A stretch of 64,000 nt of DNA from Euryodendron excelsum. Taxonomy: Eukaryota > Streptophyta > Magnoliopsida > Ericales > Pentaphylacaceae. A model generated the notes under the pieces. It had not been told where the DNA came from, did not search any database, and was given only the letters and a program-made list of their open reading frames with translations. The DNA is taken from positions 27,458,318-27,522,317 of the forward strand of contig CM065379.1 of assembly GCA_033060915.1 (NCBI GenBank), in the 5' to 3' direction. The translations under genes were made by a program, and so were the position numbers. How positions within the stretch are numbered: position 1 is the first letter of the stretch; each line of letters opens with the position of its first letter. This document shows positions 1 to 10,753 of this stretch, piece by piece.

Positions 1-469
1 GAAGTAGTTGGAATTTGGAATTTTAAGTTTGTCTTAATTTTTGAAATTTGGAATTTTGAAAACTTGATTTGGAAATTAATCTAAACTGACATTCGGACTG
101 ACGGAATGACACTCTTTTACGAGAGATTCAGGGTTTTGAAAATTGATACTTTGAAATTGAAGATGATTTTTTCTTTTAAATAATTTTGAAATTGAAGTTG
201 ATTATTTAAGATAATTTTGAATCGCTTTCTGAAATAGATTGATATGAATTTGAATTGAAAGAGTTTGCAAAACTTTTGAAACTTGGAACAAAACTTTTGA
301 GAAAAGAGTTTGAAAACCTAGAATTTTGAAATGAAACTTTTAAGGAAAGAGTTTGGAAAACCTAGAGTTTGATTTTGGAATAACACTTTTTGCGGAGAAA
401 GTTTTGAAAATTTTTGGAACATCTTTTCTTTAGAATGGAACTTTTAAAGGATAAAGTTTAGGAAACCCT

Positions 470-1060
470 AGAAATGCCTTTCTCTTCTTTTTTTTTTTTT
501 TTTGAAGGACAAAGAAATAAAACATTTGAAAGTGGGGCCTTTTTGATAGAGAAGATCCCAAGAAACTCGGATAAATTTTTGAAATGAGGAAGGAGTTAGA
601 AAATTTTGAAATAAAATATTTTTGAAGGAAAAATATATAAAACTTTTGAGGGTGGGGCCTTTTTGACAAAGAAGACCTCGAGAAACTTAGACAAAATTTT
701 TGAAATGAGGAAGGAGTTAGAAATCTTTGAAATGAAATATTTTTGAAGGAAAAAATATTAAACTTTTGAAGGTGGGGCCTTTTTGGCATAGAAGATCTTA
801 AGAAACTCGGATGAAATATTTGAAATGAGGAAAGAGTTAAAAAAAATTTTAAAATAAAATATTTTTGAAGGAGAAAGGTATAAAACCTTTGAGGGTAGGG
901 CCTTTTTGGCAGAGAAGGCCTTGAAAAACTCGGGGGAAAAATTTTGGAATTAAAGAAAGAGTTAAAAATTTTGAAAAGAAATCTTTGTGAATGAAAACTA
1001 GGTAAAACCTTTGAATGTGGGGCCTTTTTGGCCGAGAAGGCCCCAAGAAACTCGGGCTGG
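470..1060. repeat. Tandem repeat, about 121 bp, five units
   Basis: The phrase GTGGGGCCTTTTTG followed by AGAAG recurs at 532, 652, 772, 894 (as GGTAGGGCC) and 1017, a spacing of 120-123 bp. The unit interiors (AAACTCGG, GAAATGAGGAA, GAGTTA) also match. The units are diverged, so the array is old. Confidence 0.85.
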
Positions 1061-1411
1061 CCTAAAACTTTTGAAGGAAAAACTTAGGAAAATTTTTGAA
1101 AAAGGAATTTTGGATAAAACTCTTGAGGGAAACGCTTAGAAACCTTTAAAAATGGATTTTGAATTTAGAGAATTTCGAAATTGATAAAAAAATTTTTGGA
1201 ATGAAGAATTTTTTAGGATTAAAACCGTGAAAATTTTTTTAGGATTGATTTTGAAGAAGACTTTTTGGAACGAAACTTTTTAGATTGGAATAGAAATCCT
1301 TTGAAGAAGAAGCTTAGAAAAGTTTTCAGATGGACTTTGATTGAAACTTTTTGAGATTTGACTTTTTAAAATGAACTTTTGATTTTGAATTAGAAACTTT
1401 TTTGATTTGAT

Positions 1412-1745
1412 AATTGGACAAAATGTGTAGAAAATTTGTTTTGACTCAAAACTTGAACATTTGAAGGCAAAATGTTTAAAAAATTTACTTTGACTTGAGA
1501 CTTGACATTTTTTGAAAACAAAATGTATAGAAAATTGATTTTGACTTGAAAATTTTTAAAGACAAACTGTGTAAGAAATTTATCTTGACTAAAAACTTGA
1601 ACTATGAAAATTCATTTTGACTTGAAATTTGAACTTTTAAAGACAAAATATATAGAAGATTCATTCTGATTTGAAATTTGAATTTTTAAAAACAAAATGT
1701 ATAGAAAATTCATTTTGGCTCGAAATTTGAACTCTTTTGAAGGGG
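1412..1745. repeat. Degenerate tandem repeat, about 45-50 bp
   Basis: About seven units share TAGAAAATT.ATTTTGACTTGAAA followed by a short A/T run. They recur near 1430, 1474, 1525, 1572, 1606, 1651 and 1700. A similar sentence occurs singly near 10610 in E1, so this looks like local expansion of an element-internal motif. Confidence 0.7.
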
Positions 1746-1894
1746 AGAGTTGGGAAAAATCATTTGAAGTTGAAAGTTAAAACTTTTTGAAGAAATAGTG
1801 TAGAAAATTTATTTTAACTTGAAACTCGAGATTCTTTTCTTCTCTTTTTTCCTTTTTTTTTCTCTTTTTTTTCTTTTTTGTGCATCTTTTTTAT

Positions 1895-1898
<4 letters not shown>

Positions 1899-1951
<53 letters not shown>
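1899..1951. repeat. (CT)n microsatellite
   Basis: A nearly perfect CT run of about 52 bases lies at the end of a longer pyrimidine tract starting near 1838. On the minus strand it is (GA)n. The same place in E3 (52669-52686) is a shorter CT tract right next to an LTR end, where it fits a polypurine tract. In E0 no LTR end adjoins it. Confidence 0.95.
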
Positions 1952-1954
<3 letters not shown>

Positions 1955-2016
1955 TTATATATTCTTCAAGTTGATGAGTTCTTACCTTTTCTCTTTTCCT
2001 CTGCCTTACCTTCGGG

Positions 2017-2257
2017 ATGATTGATGTGGGAGAGGTTGCTTTGCTGATTGAATTTAGAGTTGAGGGGGGCATGAATGAAAGCTAAATTGGCGACGACGAG
2101 AGCTACTCTGCTCGAGGAAAGCACTACTGCTGTTGATGCCTAGGTTGATAGGGATGATTGGCACACTTAAGTAACCACACTGATTGACGTTGAGATTGAG
2201 CTGGGGCTTATCTGGGTGGCTGATGCAGGAGATAATGATTTAGGCTGGAGGCAATAA
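2017..2257 (+). pseudogene. Unrecognised antisense gene of E0, first segment (gene X)
   Basis: A + strand reading frame starts at ATG 2017 (MIDVGEV) and ends at a TAA at 2255 that E3 shares. It is the counterpart of 52751-52993. I do not recognise the protein. Visible blocks are AVDA, DDWH, LID.E.ELGLIWVAD and GDNDLGWRQ. It has a TAG where E3 has TGG (Trp), and it reads TGG where E3 has TGA, so the disabling changes arose separately in an ancestral coding sequence. A one-base insertion in a G run near 2068 shifts the early frame. The start M-x-D-x-G-[DE] resembles that of the E1 PMD gene (MADAGD), and both follow a pyrimidine-rich stretch. It runs antisense to the retroelement. Function is unknown. 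Confidence 0.6.
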
Positions 2258-2429
2258 CGAGGCCTGCTTTGGTCGAGTGGAGGACTAGTGCTGCTGATGA
2301 GAAGAGGGTGGCCTCGCTAGGGCTACTATAGAAGATGCCCCACATGAGGCTGTTGGCAATGTTGAGAGGAGTTGATGCTAAGGTTGAGGTTGATGTAGCT
2401 TTTGAGGGGGGCCATGATAGAATTGCTAG

Positions 2430-2672
2430 TTAGGAAGCTTCTCAGCAAAACTGAGTGCGGAGCACCAAAGGAGACTACTTCGTGCGTGTGAAGCTCTTGC
2501 ATTAGAATTTAGAGGAGAGGACATTGATTTGTCTTTGGTCGGTAGCTTCTTGAGAGACTACTCCCTGTTTGATTAGGAGGTTGAGGGTGGGCCATTGCCC
2601 CATTCTCTATCTCTTGTTGGCAGGATCATGGTTTGGGCTGCTGGGACGAACTTTGTAGGCTGCTCTAGTTGA
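2430..2672 (+). pseudogene. Unrecognised antisense gene of E0, second segment
   Basis: The + strand frame through 2460 reads about 70 codons with one in-frame TAG (2574) before a TGA at 2670. Visible blocks are RRLLRACEALALEFRGEDID, LSLVGSFLRDYSLFD and EVEGGPLPHSLSLVGRIM. The amino-acid mix is that of a normal soluble protein, with no low complexity. A stretch beginning EVEGG (GAGGTTGAGGGTGGG) also appears in E3 near 53361. I cannot assign a family. Whether it belongs to the same protein as the segment at 2017 is an inference from position. Confidence 0.45.
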
Positions 2673-3506
2673 TTATGCTCTGGATAGATGGCTACCAGAT
2701 TTCCTTGGTTGCGACATCAGAGTGTTGTGTTCAAAGACACTTTGGGACCTGAGAAAGCTTAGGGAGATGCCCCTTGAACTTGTACCTATCTTAGTATCTC
2801 ATTAGCAAATATCTAGATATAACATACTAATCTTAATAAATGACTTATGACATTAGTGCTCATTACTTTGCCATGCTAAGTTTAGAACTATATTACTGAT
2901 GCAGTTTCTCTATTATTTGGCACCCCTTGACCCATTGTTGCGGCATGAGACTTTGCTGTTTTGCGGAGGCTGTTTTGTTATTATTTCTTGGATTGTTGAT
3001 TTAGATAATTGACTCTTTTCTTCTTCTTATTTTTTTTAATTTAAACCATTTGTGCCACCCATGCCCTTACAGGTTTTCACAATACTGGTTCTACTATTTT
3101 TGCATGTCAGTGCTCGTTTTTGGGTTTTCACTACGTCGATAGTTTTGTATCTTGCCACGACCCTACTTTTTTACCCATAGCGTCCCGGAGGGTTTTCACT
3201 ATGTCCTCAGGCCAGCATTTTCTCTTGATTTCTCTCGTTGATGCCAATGAAGACGACCCCTTGCCTAATAAGAACAGGAATGCTGGATACTCTAATTTGG
3301 AAGAATGATTGACGATGAAATCTATTGCTGACCGAAGCCGTTGCTTTAGTTGAAGACTGTTGATGTTACTTTTGACATTGAGCTTAAGGCTGAGTCAGAA
3401 TTTTCACCAGATAGAGCATTTTCCAGTGTAATCATCTTCCTTTGAAGATCAATGATAGCAGTGATCGATCTAAAAGGTCTTTATTTTGGATTGTAATGTG
3501 GGCTTG
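2673..3506 (-). mobile_element. E0 internal spacer up to the L0 insertion point
   Basis: No gene can be supported here. The last part, ending GGATTGTAATGTGGGCTTG, is homologous to E1 near 17027-17047 and to E3 near 54189-54210. It is interrupted at 3506 by solo LTR L0. The E0 sequence resumes at 42155 with a segment matching E1 just after the same point (TTATGGGGTTTTTGAAA), so E1 shows the uninterrupted site. Confidence 0.7.
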
Positions 3507-6500
3507 TGTCGTTCTCAGATTTTTCGTACTCGAGGAACACACATACAAGCGGGAAAAATACTGTACTCTCTTGTTACAACTCACCCTCCTGGAAGAATGA
3601 GTGCGACTAGGTTTGAATAGAAAATTGGTTTGAATAAAGGGCTTTTGAAAAACAATTCGGAGTCGCCACCTAACTTGATTAAGGTGAGTTAGGTTTCCTA
3701 AAAACTAAGCACAATTTGAAGATTACACTTAGGGTTTTTGAAAACGATTTTGAAAATACTTCCTCAAGAGAGGGTTTTTAAGAAAATAGGTTGTTTGGCA
3801 GCCTTTGGAAAAATTTTAAGCCCTTTTTTGAAAATAAACTCTATTTTGGTCTTTCGAAAACAGTGATCCTAGGTTCGGAGATTGGTTACATGTAGGGAAG
3901 ATGCATTAAGTCATCACCCTACCCAGCCCTTGCGGTACTTACATGTCTATTCACCCTAGATTCACCTATGAGAGTCTTCAACTAACAAATGTCCAAAACT
4001 ATCTACTTTAGAAAAAAGAATGTTTAAAAGAATAATGCATGATATGTAATTGCAAGAGAAGAGAGTTTGAAAATAGATTTAGAAATAAATTTGAGAGAAA
4101 CTTGATTTGGTTTGAAAAAAGTTTTGAAAAGATAGATCTGATTTAAAAAGAAAATTTTGGAGATTGGTGTCGTGTCCAGATTTTTCGCACTCAAGGCATA
4201 CACATACAAGCGAAAAAAACACTATACTCTCTTTTTAGAACTCACCCTCCTAAAAGAATGAATGCGACTAGGTTTGAATTGAAAATTGATTTGAATAAAG
4301 GGCTTTTGGAAAACATTTGGAGTCGCTACCTAACTTGATTAAGGTGAGTTAGGTCACCTAAAAACTAAGCACAATTCAAAAACTACACTTAGGGTTTTTG
4401 AAAATAATTTTGAAAATATTTCATCAAGAGAGGGTTTTTAGGAAAACAGGTTGTTTGGCAACCTTTGGAAAACATTTAAGCCCTTTTTTGAAAATAAACT
4501 CCATTTTGGTATTTAAAAACAGTGATTCTAGGTTCGGAGGTTGGTTAATTATAGGGAAGATGCACTAAGTCATCACCCTACCCTGCCCTTGCGGTACCTA
4601 CATGTCTATTTACCATAGATTCACCTATGAGAGTCTTCAACTAACAAATATTCAATCCTATTTACTTTAGAAAAAAATGTTTAAAAAGAAACTAGCATGA
4701 TGCATGATGTGCAAGTGCAAGAAAAGAGAGTTGGAAAATAGATTGATTTGAAAGAAATTTGAAAAGATAAATTTGAAATTGGAAAGTTTTAGAAATTGGA
4801 AATAGAGATTTGGAAATAGAAATTTGGAATTGGAAGTTTGAAATAGATCATGGAATTAGAAACTTGAAGAAATTGTAGAATTGGAGATTTGAAAAAGGTT
4901 GTGGAAATAGAAATTTGAAAAATGTTGTGACCACACCCATGAAGGTTGCCTACGTATCCTTTTGGAGGAATCAAGTCAGTCGTAGTTCGGACTAAAGTCC
5001 GATAGAAAACAGAAGATTTGATTTGAAAAAGGATTTGATTTGAACTTAGAAGATTCGAAATTGGAAATTGGAATTGAAGGATTCAGAAATTGATTTGAAA
5101 AGATTGAGGTTTAGGAAACCTAGACTTAGGAAGATAGGATTTAGGAAAGACTTGAGATTTAAGAAAGATTTGATTTGACTGTTGAACTTGGAAGATTAGG
5201 AAAGATGGGATTTTGGAAGGGTTCGTATTAGGAAAGGTCCAATTTAGGAAAGTTTCATTTTAGGAAAGTGTTATTTTTGGAAAGTTTCGTTTTAGGAAAG
5301 TTTCAAAATTAGAAAGTTTTGAATTTGGAATGTTTTGAAAAAGGGAAGTTTTGAAAGTTGGAAAGTTTAGAATTTAGAAAGTTTCGAATTTAGAAAGTTT
5401 TAGATTTGGGAAGATTTGAAGTTTTGAATTTGGAAAGTTGAAATTTGGAAAGGGACGAAATTAGGAAAGGGTTGAATTAGGGAAGATTTGGAAGCTTAAG
5501 GTTTAAGGAAAGATTTGAAAGTTTAAGTTTAGGAAACTTAAGGTTTAGGAAAGTACTAGATTAGGAAGGAGTTGAATTAGGAGAGATTTGGGTTTGGAAG
5601 GACTGAGATTCCTATTTCCTAAAGTAAGGGATTGGATTTTGTTTTTAAAAAGAGATGTTTTGATTTTGTTTCCAAAAATGAAGGATAGGATCTAGTTTCC
5701 TAAAAGGAATATTGGATTTGGTTTCTTAAAGGGAAGATTGGATTTGACATGGATTTGGAAAGGGAAGTTTTAGAAACCCTAGATTTGGAAGATTATAGTT
5801 TTGATGTAGAAAATAGGTTTTGGAAATATATGGTTTGGATGTGAAAAATGGAGATTTTTGAAACCTAGGCTTTAAGGCAAGTTTGAAAATCATGTTTTTG
5901 GCAAGAAAATTAGGGTTTTCTAATTATTAGCTCTAGGGCTTGACTTGGACTCTAAGGAAAGAGTTTTTTGAAAAATGCGTTTTTAGAAACGAAGATTTTT
6001 AGAAGGAAATCCTAGAGAGGAGTTTTTAGAAAGGGATATTTTTTGAAAGAAATCCTAGAGAGGAGTTTTTGAAAGGTAAACTTGAAAGGAGTTTTTAGGA
6101 AAAATGTTTTTGGAAAGTGATTTTTGGAAAGGAGTTTTTGAAAAACAATTTTGGAAAAGAGATTGGAGAGAGTTTTCTAAGAAGGAAACCTAGGGAGTAT
6201 TTTTAGGAAAGGAATTTTGAAGAGAGTGTTTTGGAAAGGAGTTGAAAAGGAAGTTTTGAAAATAGATTTTTGGAGGGAGTTTTTGAAAAACAATTTTAGA
6301 AAGGAATTTGAAGAAGGTGATTGGAGAGAATTTTTAGAAAGTATGTTGAAAGAGAGGTTTTTAGAAGGAGAGATTTGAAAAGAGAGTTTTTAGAAAGTAT
6401 ATAAAATATCTCACTTTCCTAGAGCAATTTTAACCATAAGAAGATTAGAACGACTTTAAGATAGTGTGTTTGAAAACAACAATGTTCTGAAAATATGGAC

Positions 6501-7353
6501 CATATTAGTCACTTTAAATGTAACACTTTCCTAAAGCAACCCTAGCCATGAAAAGGCTAGAATCACCCTAGGATTGTGATTTTGAGAATAAGTTTTGAAA
6601 AAGAAGATTTTGATGTAAATTTTTGAAAACGAGTTTGAAAACAAATTTTGGAAGAATGCAAGATCATGATATGCACAATGCAAACTGGGGGTCATGAACA
6701 TACAAGGTTAAGAGTTCACCACATAATCAAGGGGGCCGAACCCATGTAGTCTTCAGTTAGACTAAAAGAAAGCCCTGACATGGTGACTCTCCAATGGCCT
6801 AATCCTATATATAGACCGAGAATTCCCTTGTTTCAAGCATGTAAGAAGGGGGGAAGAAGATGGGGGATTAAAATAGAAGAGAACCCAAGTGGGTTCAGAG
6901 GGAGAAGAGAGGGGGGAAGATGTGTAAACGTAAATAAGAAAACCTACCTTGTGTCTTCTTTATTTTGCTTAGCTTTGCGCGCTTTGTTTTGCTTGTCTTG
7001 CTTTGGTCTTCACTTCAGTCTTCAAGAGCTAGTTTTCAATCTTTAAAGCTTCAGATTGCAGCACTTTAAGTCTTCAAAGGAGGCTTTGGAGGCTAGTGTA
7101 TGAGTGTATGGAAGTGTGTATGAGTGTATGGAAGTGTATGTGAGTGTATAGAAGGCTAGGGTTTGTGAATGGAGGCTAGGGTTTTGAAAACCTAAGGAGA
7201 CTAGGGTTTAGAGAGGCTACGAGCTCTGTATATCAAAAATTAAGATTTTTAGACAGAGTTTGCGGACCTCTTTCATGCTGGAGGAGGCTCTGTATTTTTA
7301 GATAAGGGAATGACCTGGTGTCTGTTGCAGTGGCGCTAGGCCAAAAATGCTTC

Positions 7354-7376
7354 TGGCGCCACTAGGAGTGGCGCCA
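7354..7376. repeat. Perfect palindrome TGGCGCCACT / AGTGGCGCCA
   Basis: Two 10-base arms flank a 3-base loop (AGG), in GC-rich sequence about 55 bp on the U3 side of the TATA position. The same structure recurs at 49357-49379 in S4 (one change in an arm) and at 9649-9670 inside E1 next to its 3' LTR. Single TAGTGGCGCCA arms are near 26030 and elsewhere. It could be a dyad binding site or a hairpin in RNA. Confidence 0.8.
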
Positions 7377-8682
7377 GGCCAAATATTGGCTTGGCGCTAC
7401 TACTAGTGGCACTAGCCAATTAGGAAAGCTTTAAGGTCGGCAAGTAACATATAGTGAGAAGATTTGGGCGCCTGTATTAGTGACTACCATGCAATTTTTA
7501 GCCCGGCTTCACTAGTTGTGACTCCGGAAGGCCTGGGAAGGATTTAAGGGACCGGGAATGGCTCGGAAGGCCGGAAAGGGATAGGAACCATTAGAATAGG
7601 GTCTCGAAGGTAATGGACTTGGAAAAGGATGACAAGATTTGTCGAAAGGGTTGACCGGGCCATCAGGGGCAAAATGGTCAACTGGATCGGAAAGCTGCCG
7701 TGACGGTCTCAGAATGTTTTGGAAGAAGACTCAAGATTTAGAAACATTATTTAGAATGTTCCCAAAGCCTATCGGCTTGATAACCAGAGCCGATGTGGTC
7801 GGAAAAGGCGACCGGCCCACTAGAGGCAAAACGGTCATTTTACACCGGGTTCGCTGGAATTGACTCGGAATGATCCAGAAAGATAAAGGAAGGTTGGGAA
7901 TGCTATAAGAAACATTCTTGAGAGATTATCGGTTTGATACCCAGAGCCAGTGTGGTCAGAAAAAAGGCAACTAGCCCAGCAAGGGCAAAACGGTCATTCT
8001 GCACCGGGTTCACTGAAACTGACTTGGAATGACCCGAAAAAATAATACAAGGTTGAGAACACTATAAGAAGCATTCTCGGGAGGCTACCGGTTTGGTACC
8101 TAGAGCCGGTGTGGTCCCTGGGGCATTCGAATGCGTAAGGGCAAAATGGTCATCTTGATTGGAAAGTCTCGGAATTGGCCTGAAACTGACTAGAGAGCAT
8201 CTAATCATGCCGGATTTCTTTTAAGACAATCCTAGAAGGGGTGGACTTGCCATTCTGAGGACTCAGGTGTGTTCTCGAGAAACATGCCGAAAAATGGCCC
8301 TAGGGGCAGTTTGGTAATTTTTCACTGAAGTGGGCTAGTAGGCACTGGTGTTGACCTGGGTTTTGAGTATTTCTGCCACTCTGACGACGGTCTCATGATA
8401 CAGGGATTTGTTGGCAATTCCCTATAGCATTCTGCTTGTGAGTATTTTCGCTACTCTGCAGTTGCGATGTTTACGAGTACTTCCACTATTCTGACGGTTC
8501 GCGATCATTCCCGAGACTGCCTGATCTCGGGAAGCTACTAAAGGGACTTAGCGCTTGATAAGTCAACTTTCTCGAAAGGCGTGTCTGAAACGGACATTTC
8601 TGCATTGGTGGGCTAGTAGGCGCCAAAGGTGGACCGTTCTACCATCTAGGGGACTTGGGGTCTCGTCCCGATCGACAGGTTT

Positions 8683-9262
8683 AAAAGGGGAATTAACGTC
8701 TTCAAAAAGACATGCCTAATTTGGAATTGGAAAGGGGTTTTATTGTCTTTAGAATGACGCACTTGATTTGGAATTGGAAAGGGGACTTACCATCTCCGGA
8801 AAGACGCGCTTGATTTGGAATTGGAAAGGGGACTTACTGTCTTCGGAAAGACGTGCCTAATTTGGAATTGGAAAGGGGTCTTATCGTCTCCAGAAAGACG
8901 TGCCTGATTTGGAATTGGAAAGGGGACTCACCGTCTTCGGAAAGACGTGCCAGATTTGGAATTGGAAAGGGGACTTACTGTCTTCAGAAAGACGTGCCTA
9001 TTGAAATTGGAAAGGGGTCTTATCGTCTTCGGAAAGATATGCCTGATTGAATATGGAAAGGGGACTTACCGCCTTTGAAAAGTCGCGCTTGATTTGGAAT
9101 TGGAGAGAAGACTTACCGTCTTCGGAAAGACATGCCTATTGGAATTGGAAAGGGGACTTATCGTCTTTGGAAAGGGGACTTATCGTCTTTGGAAAGACGC
9201 GCCTGATTGAATATGAAAAGGGGACTTACCGTCTTCGAAAAGACGTGCCTGGTTTCGAACTG
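8683..9262. repeat. 47-bp tandem array in U3 of the E1 3' LTR
   Basis: About twelve units read GGGGACTTACCGTCTTCGGA then AAGACGTGCCTGATTTGGAA then TTGGAAA, with alternation between GACTTAC and GTCTTAT forms. Within each unit CGTCTTC and GAAAGACG form a short inverted repeat. Equivalent arrays are at 37394-37945 and, shorter, at 28915-29150 and 50700-51130. Confidence 0.85.
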
Positions 9263-9450
9263 GACTGAACAATGCCCCTAAGGGCATTTTGGTCATTTTT
9301 TTACTACTTGGGCCTGGTGGGCCCGCGAAGCAATGGATAGACAAGATTAGACTTGGAAAGTTGATTTCGATTGGAATATGTCCATATTGACTTGAGTACA
9401 AGTTTGGACAGACCGTAGACTGTCAAGCGGTCAAAAATGGGGTGCTTATA

Positions 9451-9464
9451 GCTGCCCCTCATTT
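9451..9464 (-). other. Candidate polypurine tract of E1
   Basis: Read on the minus strand, the bases next to the 3' LTR are AATGAGGGGCAGC, with a G/A-rich core (GAGGGG). This is the expected position for plus-strand DNA priming. The tract is short and has pyrimidines near the LTR, so the call is tentative. Confidence 0.45.
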
Positions 9465-9608
9465 CTGTCTTTGCTTGTCAAAGACAGAAAACGATAGAGT
9501 AAGAGTCCCATGTTGACTGTGAGGTAATCGGAGGGACGGACTTTGGAAATTTTTCGACAATAGGGGTTCGAAAATGGATATTGGGCCCAAAAGGCCTTTG
9601 AGAAAGAG

Positions 9609-9622
9609 TTTTGGCGGGAAAA
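9609..9622 (+). promoter_or_regulatory. E2F-like site TTTTGGCGGGAAAA
   Basis: The 14 bases match the E2F consensus TTTSGCGGGAAA. They lie about 1.1 kb upstream of the PMD start codon and 300 bp before the putative leader intron, next to the TGGCGCC palindrome at 9649. Whether it regulates the antisense gene is inference. Confidence 0.4.
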
Positions 9623-9912
9623 GGGCAAAATGGCCAGAATTTGGCAATTGGCGCCACTAGGAGTGGCGCCTTTGGTAGAAAAGGCTTGGGGCCTATGCTA
9701 GTGGCGCCAGGCTTAGAAATAAAACCAGAAACATTCTGGTTCGACACTGCTGCGGGTTTTGAAGAGTTTTTCAAAAAATTGAGAGTGTTTGTGGAGAAAC
9801 TGACTTGAACCTTGAAGGAGCACTTCTTGGAGACCACGAGTGATTGCCGAAAGGAGACCACGTCGTTGGAAAAGTTTCCGGAAGAGAAGATTTTGCCGGA
9901 GAACTCTAAAGA

Positions 9913-10753
9913 GTGAGTTTTCAAATTTCTGTTGATTTTGATGTGTAGAATTTCGTTTGAGTTCTGTGAATAGTGAAAATTAATGTTTTGATATGTTTTG
10001 AACATTATGGTGATGTTATTTTTGCATTTTTGTGCTTGTTTGGTTGAATTTGAGTGATTTTACGTGATTATATGAATATGATTTTTTGTAGGAATTGGGG
10101 GTTTGTTCCTACAGGCTTGGGCATTGGGTTTTCTGGCTAGATTTTTATGCCATGTGCCTTAGAAAAATGTGTTTAACAACTGTGTGAAGTTTCATGATTT
10201 TTTGAAAACTTGGTGAATTTTTGATTTTTTAAAAAATAGAAAAATACTTAGAAAATTAGGAAAATGAGAAAACTCAAGAAATTGATGAAATTTTTAGAGT
10301 TTAAAATTTTGAAAAATGTAGGGATATTTTAGAAAACATTTGAAATGATTTTGAGAAATTTTTAGGATAATTTTAAAAACCAATGATTTATTGGAAAAAT
10401 AAAACACGTGTTTTGAAAATTTTAAAAAATTAAAAAGTATGCGGGGGTGTTGATGTCATGGGTGTTGCAGGAATCATTTTTAAACAAAACTCTGCTGAAA
10501 TTTTTAGAAATTCAGGGAAAGAGTTGATAAAGGTTTAGAAATAAAATCTTTTTGAAAGAAAAAGACAGAAAACTCTTGAGATTTGACTTGAAGTTGGAAA
10601 ATCAAAATGGTGTAGGAATTTCGTTCTGACTTATCATTTGAAATCTTTTTATTATTTTTATTGTTTGTTGTTTATTTTGTTTTACTTTATTATGTTATTA
10701 TTTATTTGCATGTACCGTATATTAACACCTCTTACCTTGGCTTACCTTTTTAG
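9913..10753 (+). other. Candidate 5' UTR intron of the PMD gene
   Basis: A donor GTGAGT (after AAGA) at 9913 and an acceptor TTACCTTTTTAG ending at 10753 enclose T-rich, gene-free sequence typical of plant introns. The acceptor is one base before the start codon. This is inferred only from signals and composition. Confidence 0.4.

Larger units (their letters stand above)
1..1898 (-). mobile_element. E0 internal region, A/T-rich part left of the antisense gene
   Basis: This stretch has no convincing gene. It is A/T-rich with runs of the type GGAAAACTTTTGAAA and no long open frame on either strand apart from low-complexity ones. It lies directly upstream, on the + strand, of the unrecognised antisense frame starting at 2017. 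It resembles in composition the 9913-10753 region before the PMD gene of E1, which may be a leader intron. I infer that it is the same kind of spacer, expanded by tandem duplication (see the two arrays below). The 3' LTR of E0 would lie to the left of the window. Confidence 0.5.
4168..9450 (-). repeat. E1 3' LTR (5.28 kb)
   Basis: The LTR starts TGTCGTGTCCAGATTTTTCG and ends GGGGTGCTTATA; the terminal CA has become TA. On the coding (minus) strand, U3 is about 7300-9450 and R-U5 is about 4168-7270. U3 contains the 47-bp repeat array (8683-9262) and a perfect palindrome at 7354-7376. The TATA box is mutated (TATTTTTA at 7293-7300 on the + strand instead of TATTTATA). The donor-like AAG/GTAGGT is at 6957. 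R-U5 is dominated on the + strand by degenerate GGAAAGTTTTGAA words. Confidence 0.92.

Noticed and set aside
430..1046. Minus-strand frames with repeated KRPH.QKF blocks
   Set aside because: They are translations of the 121-bp tandem array and contain no independent sign of coding.
8853..9268. + strand frames with repeated LELERGL..GKTCLI blocks
   Set aside because: They are translations of the 47-bp U3 array. The same pseudo-protein appears in every LTR with the array.
9478..10005. Open minus-strand frame of 175 codons beside the E1 3' LTR
   Set aside because: Ser/Phe/Lys-rich with no recognised motif, in low-complexity sequence covering the PMD leader; no counterpart seen in E0 or E3.
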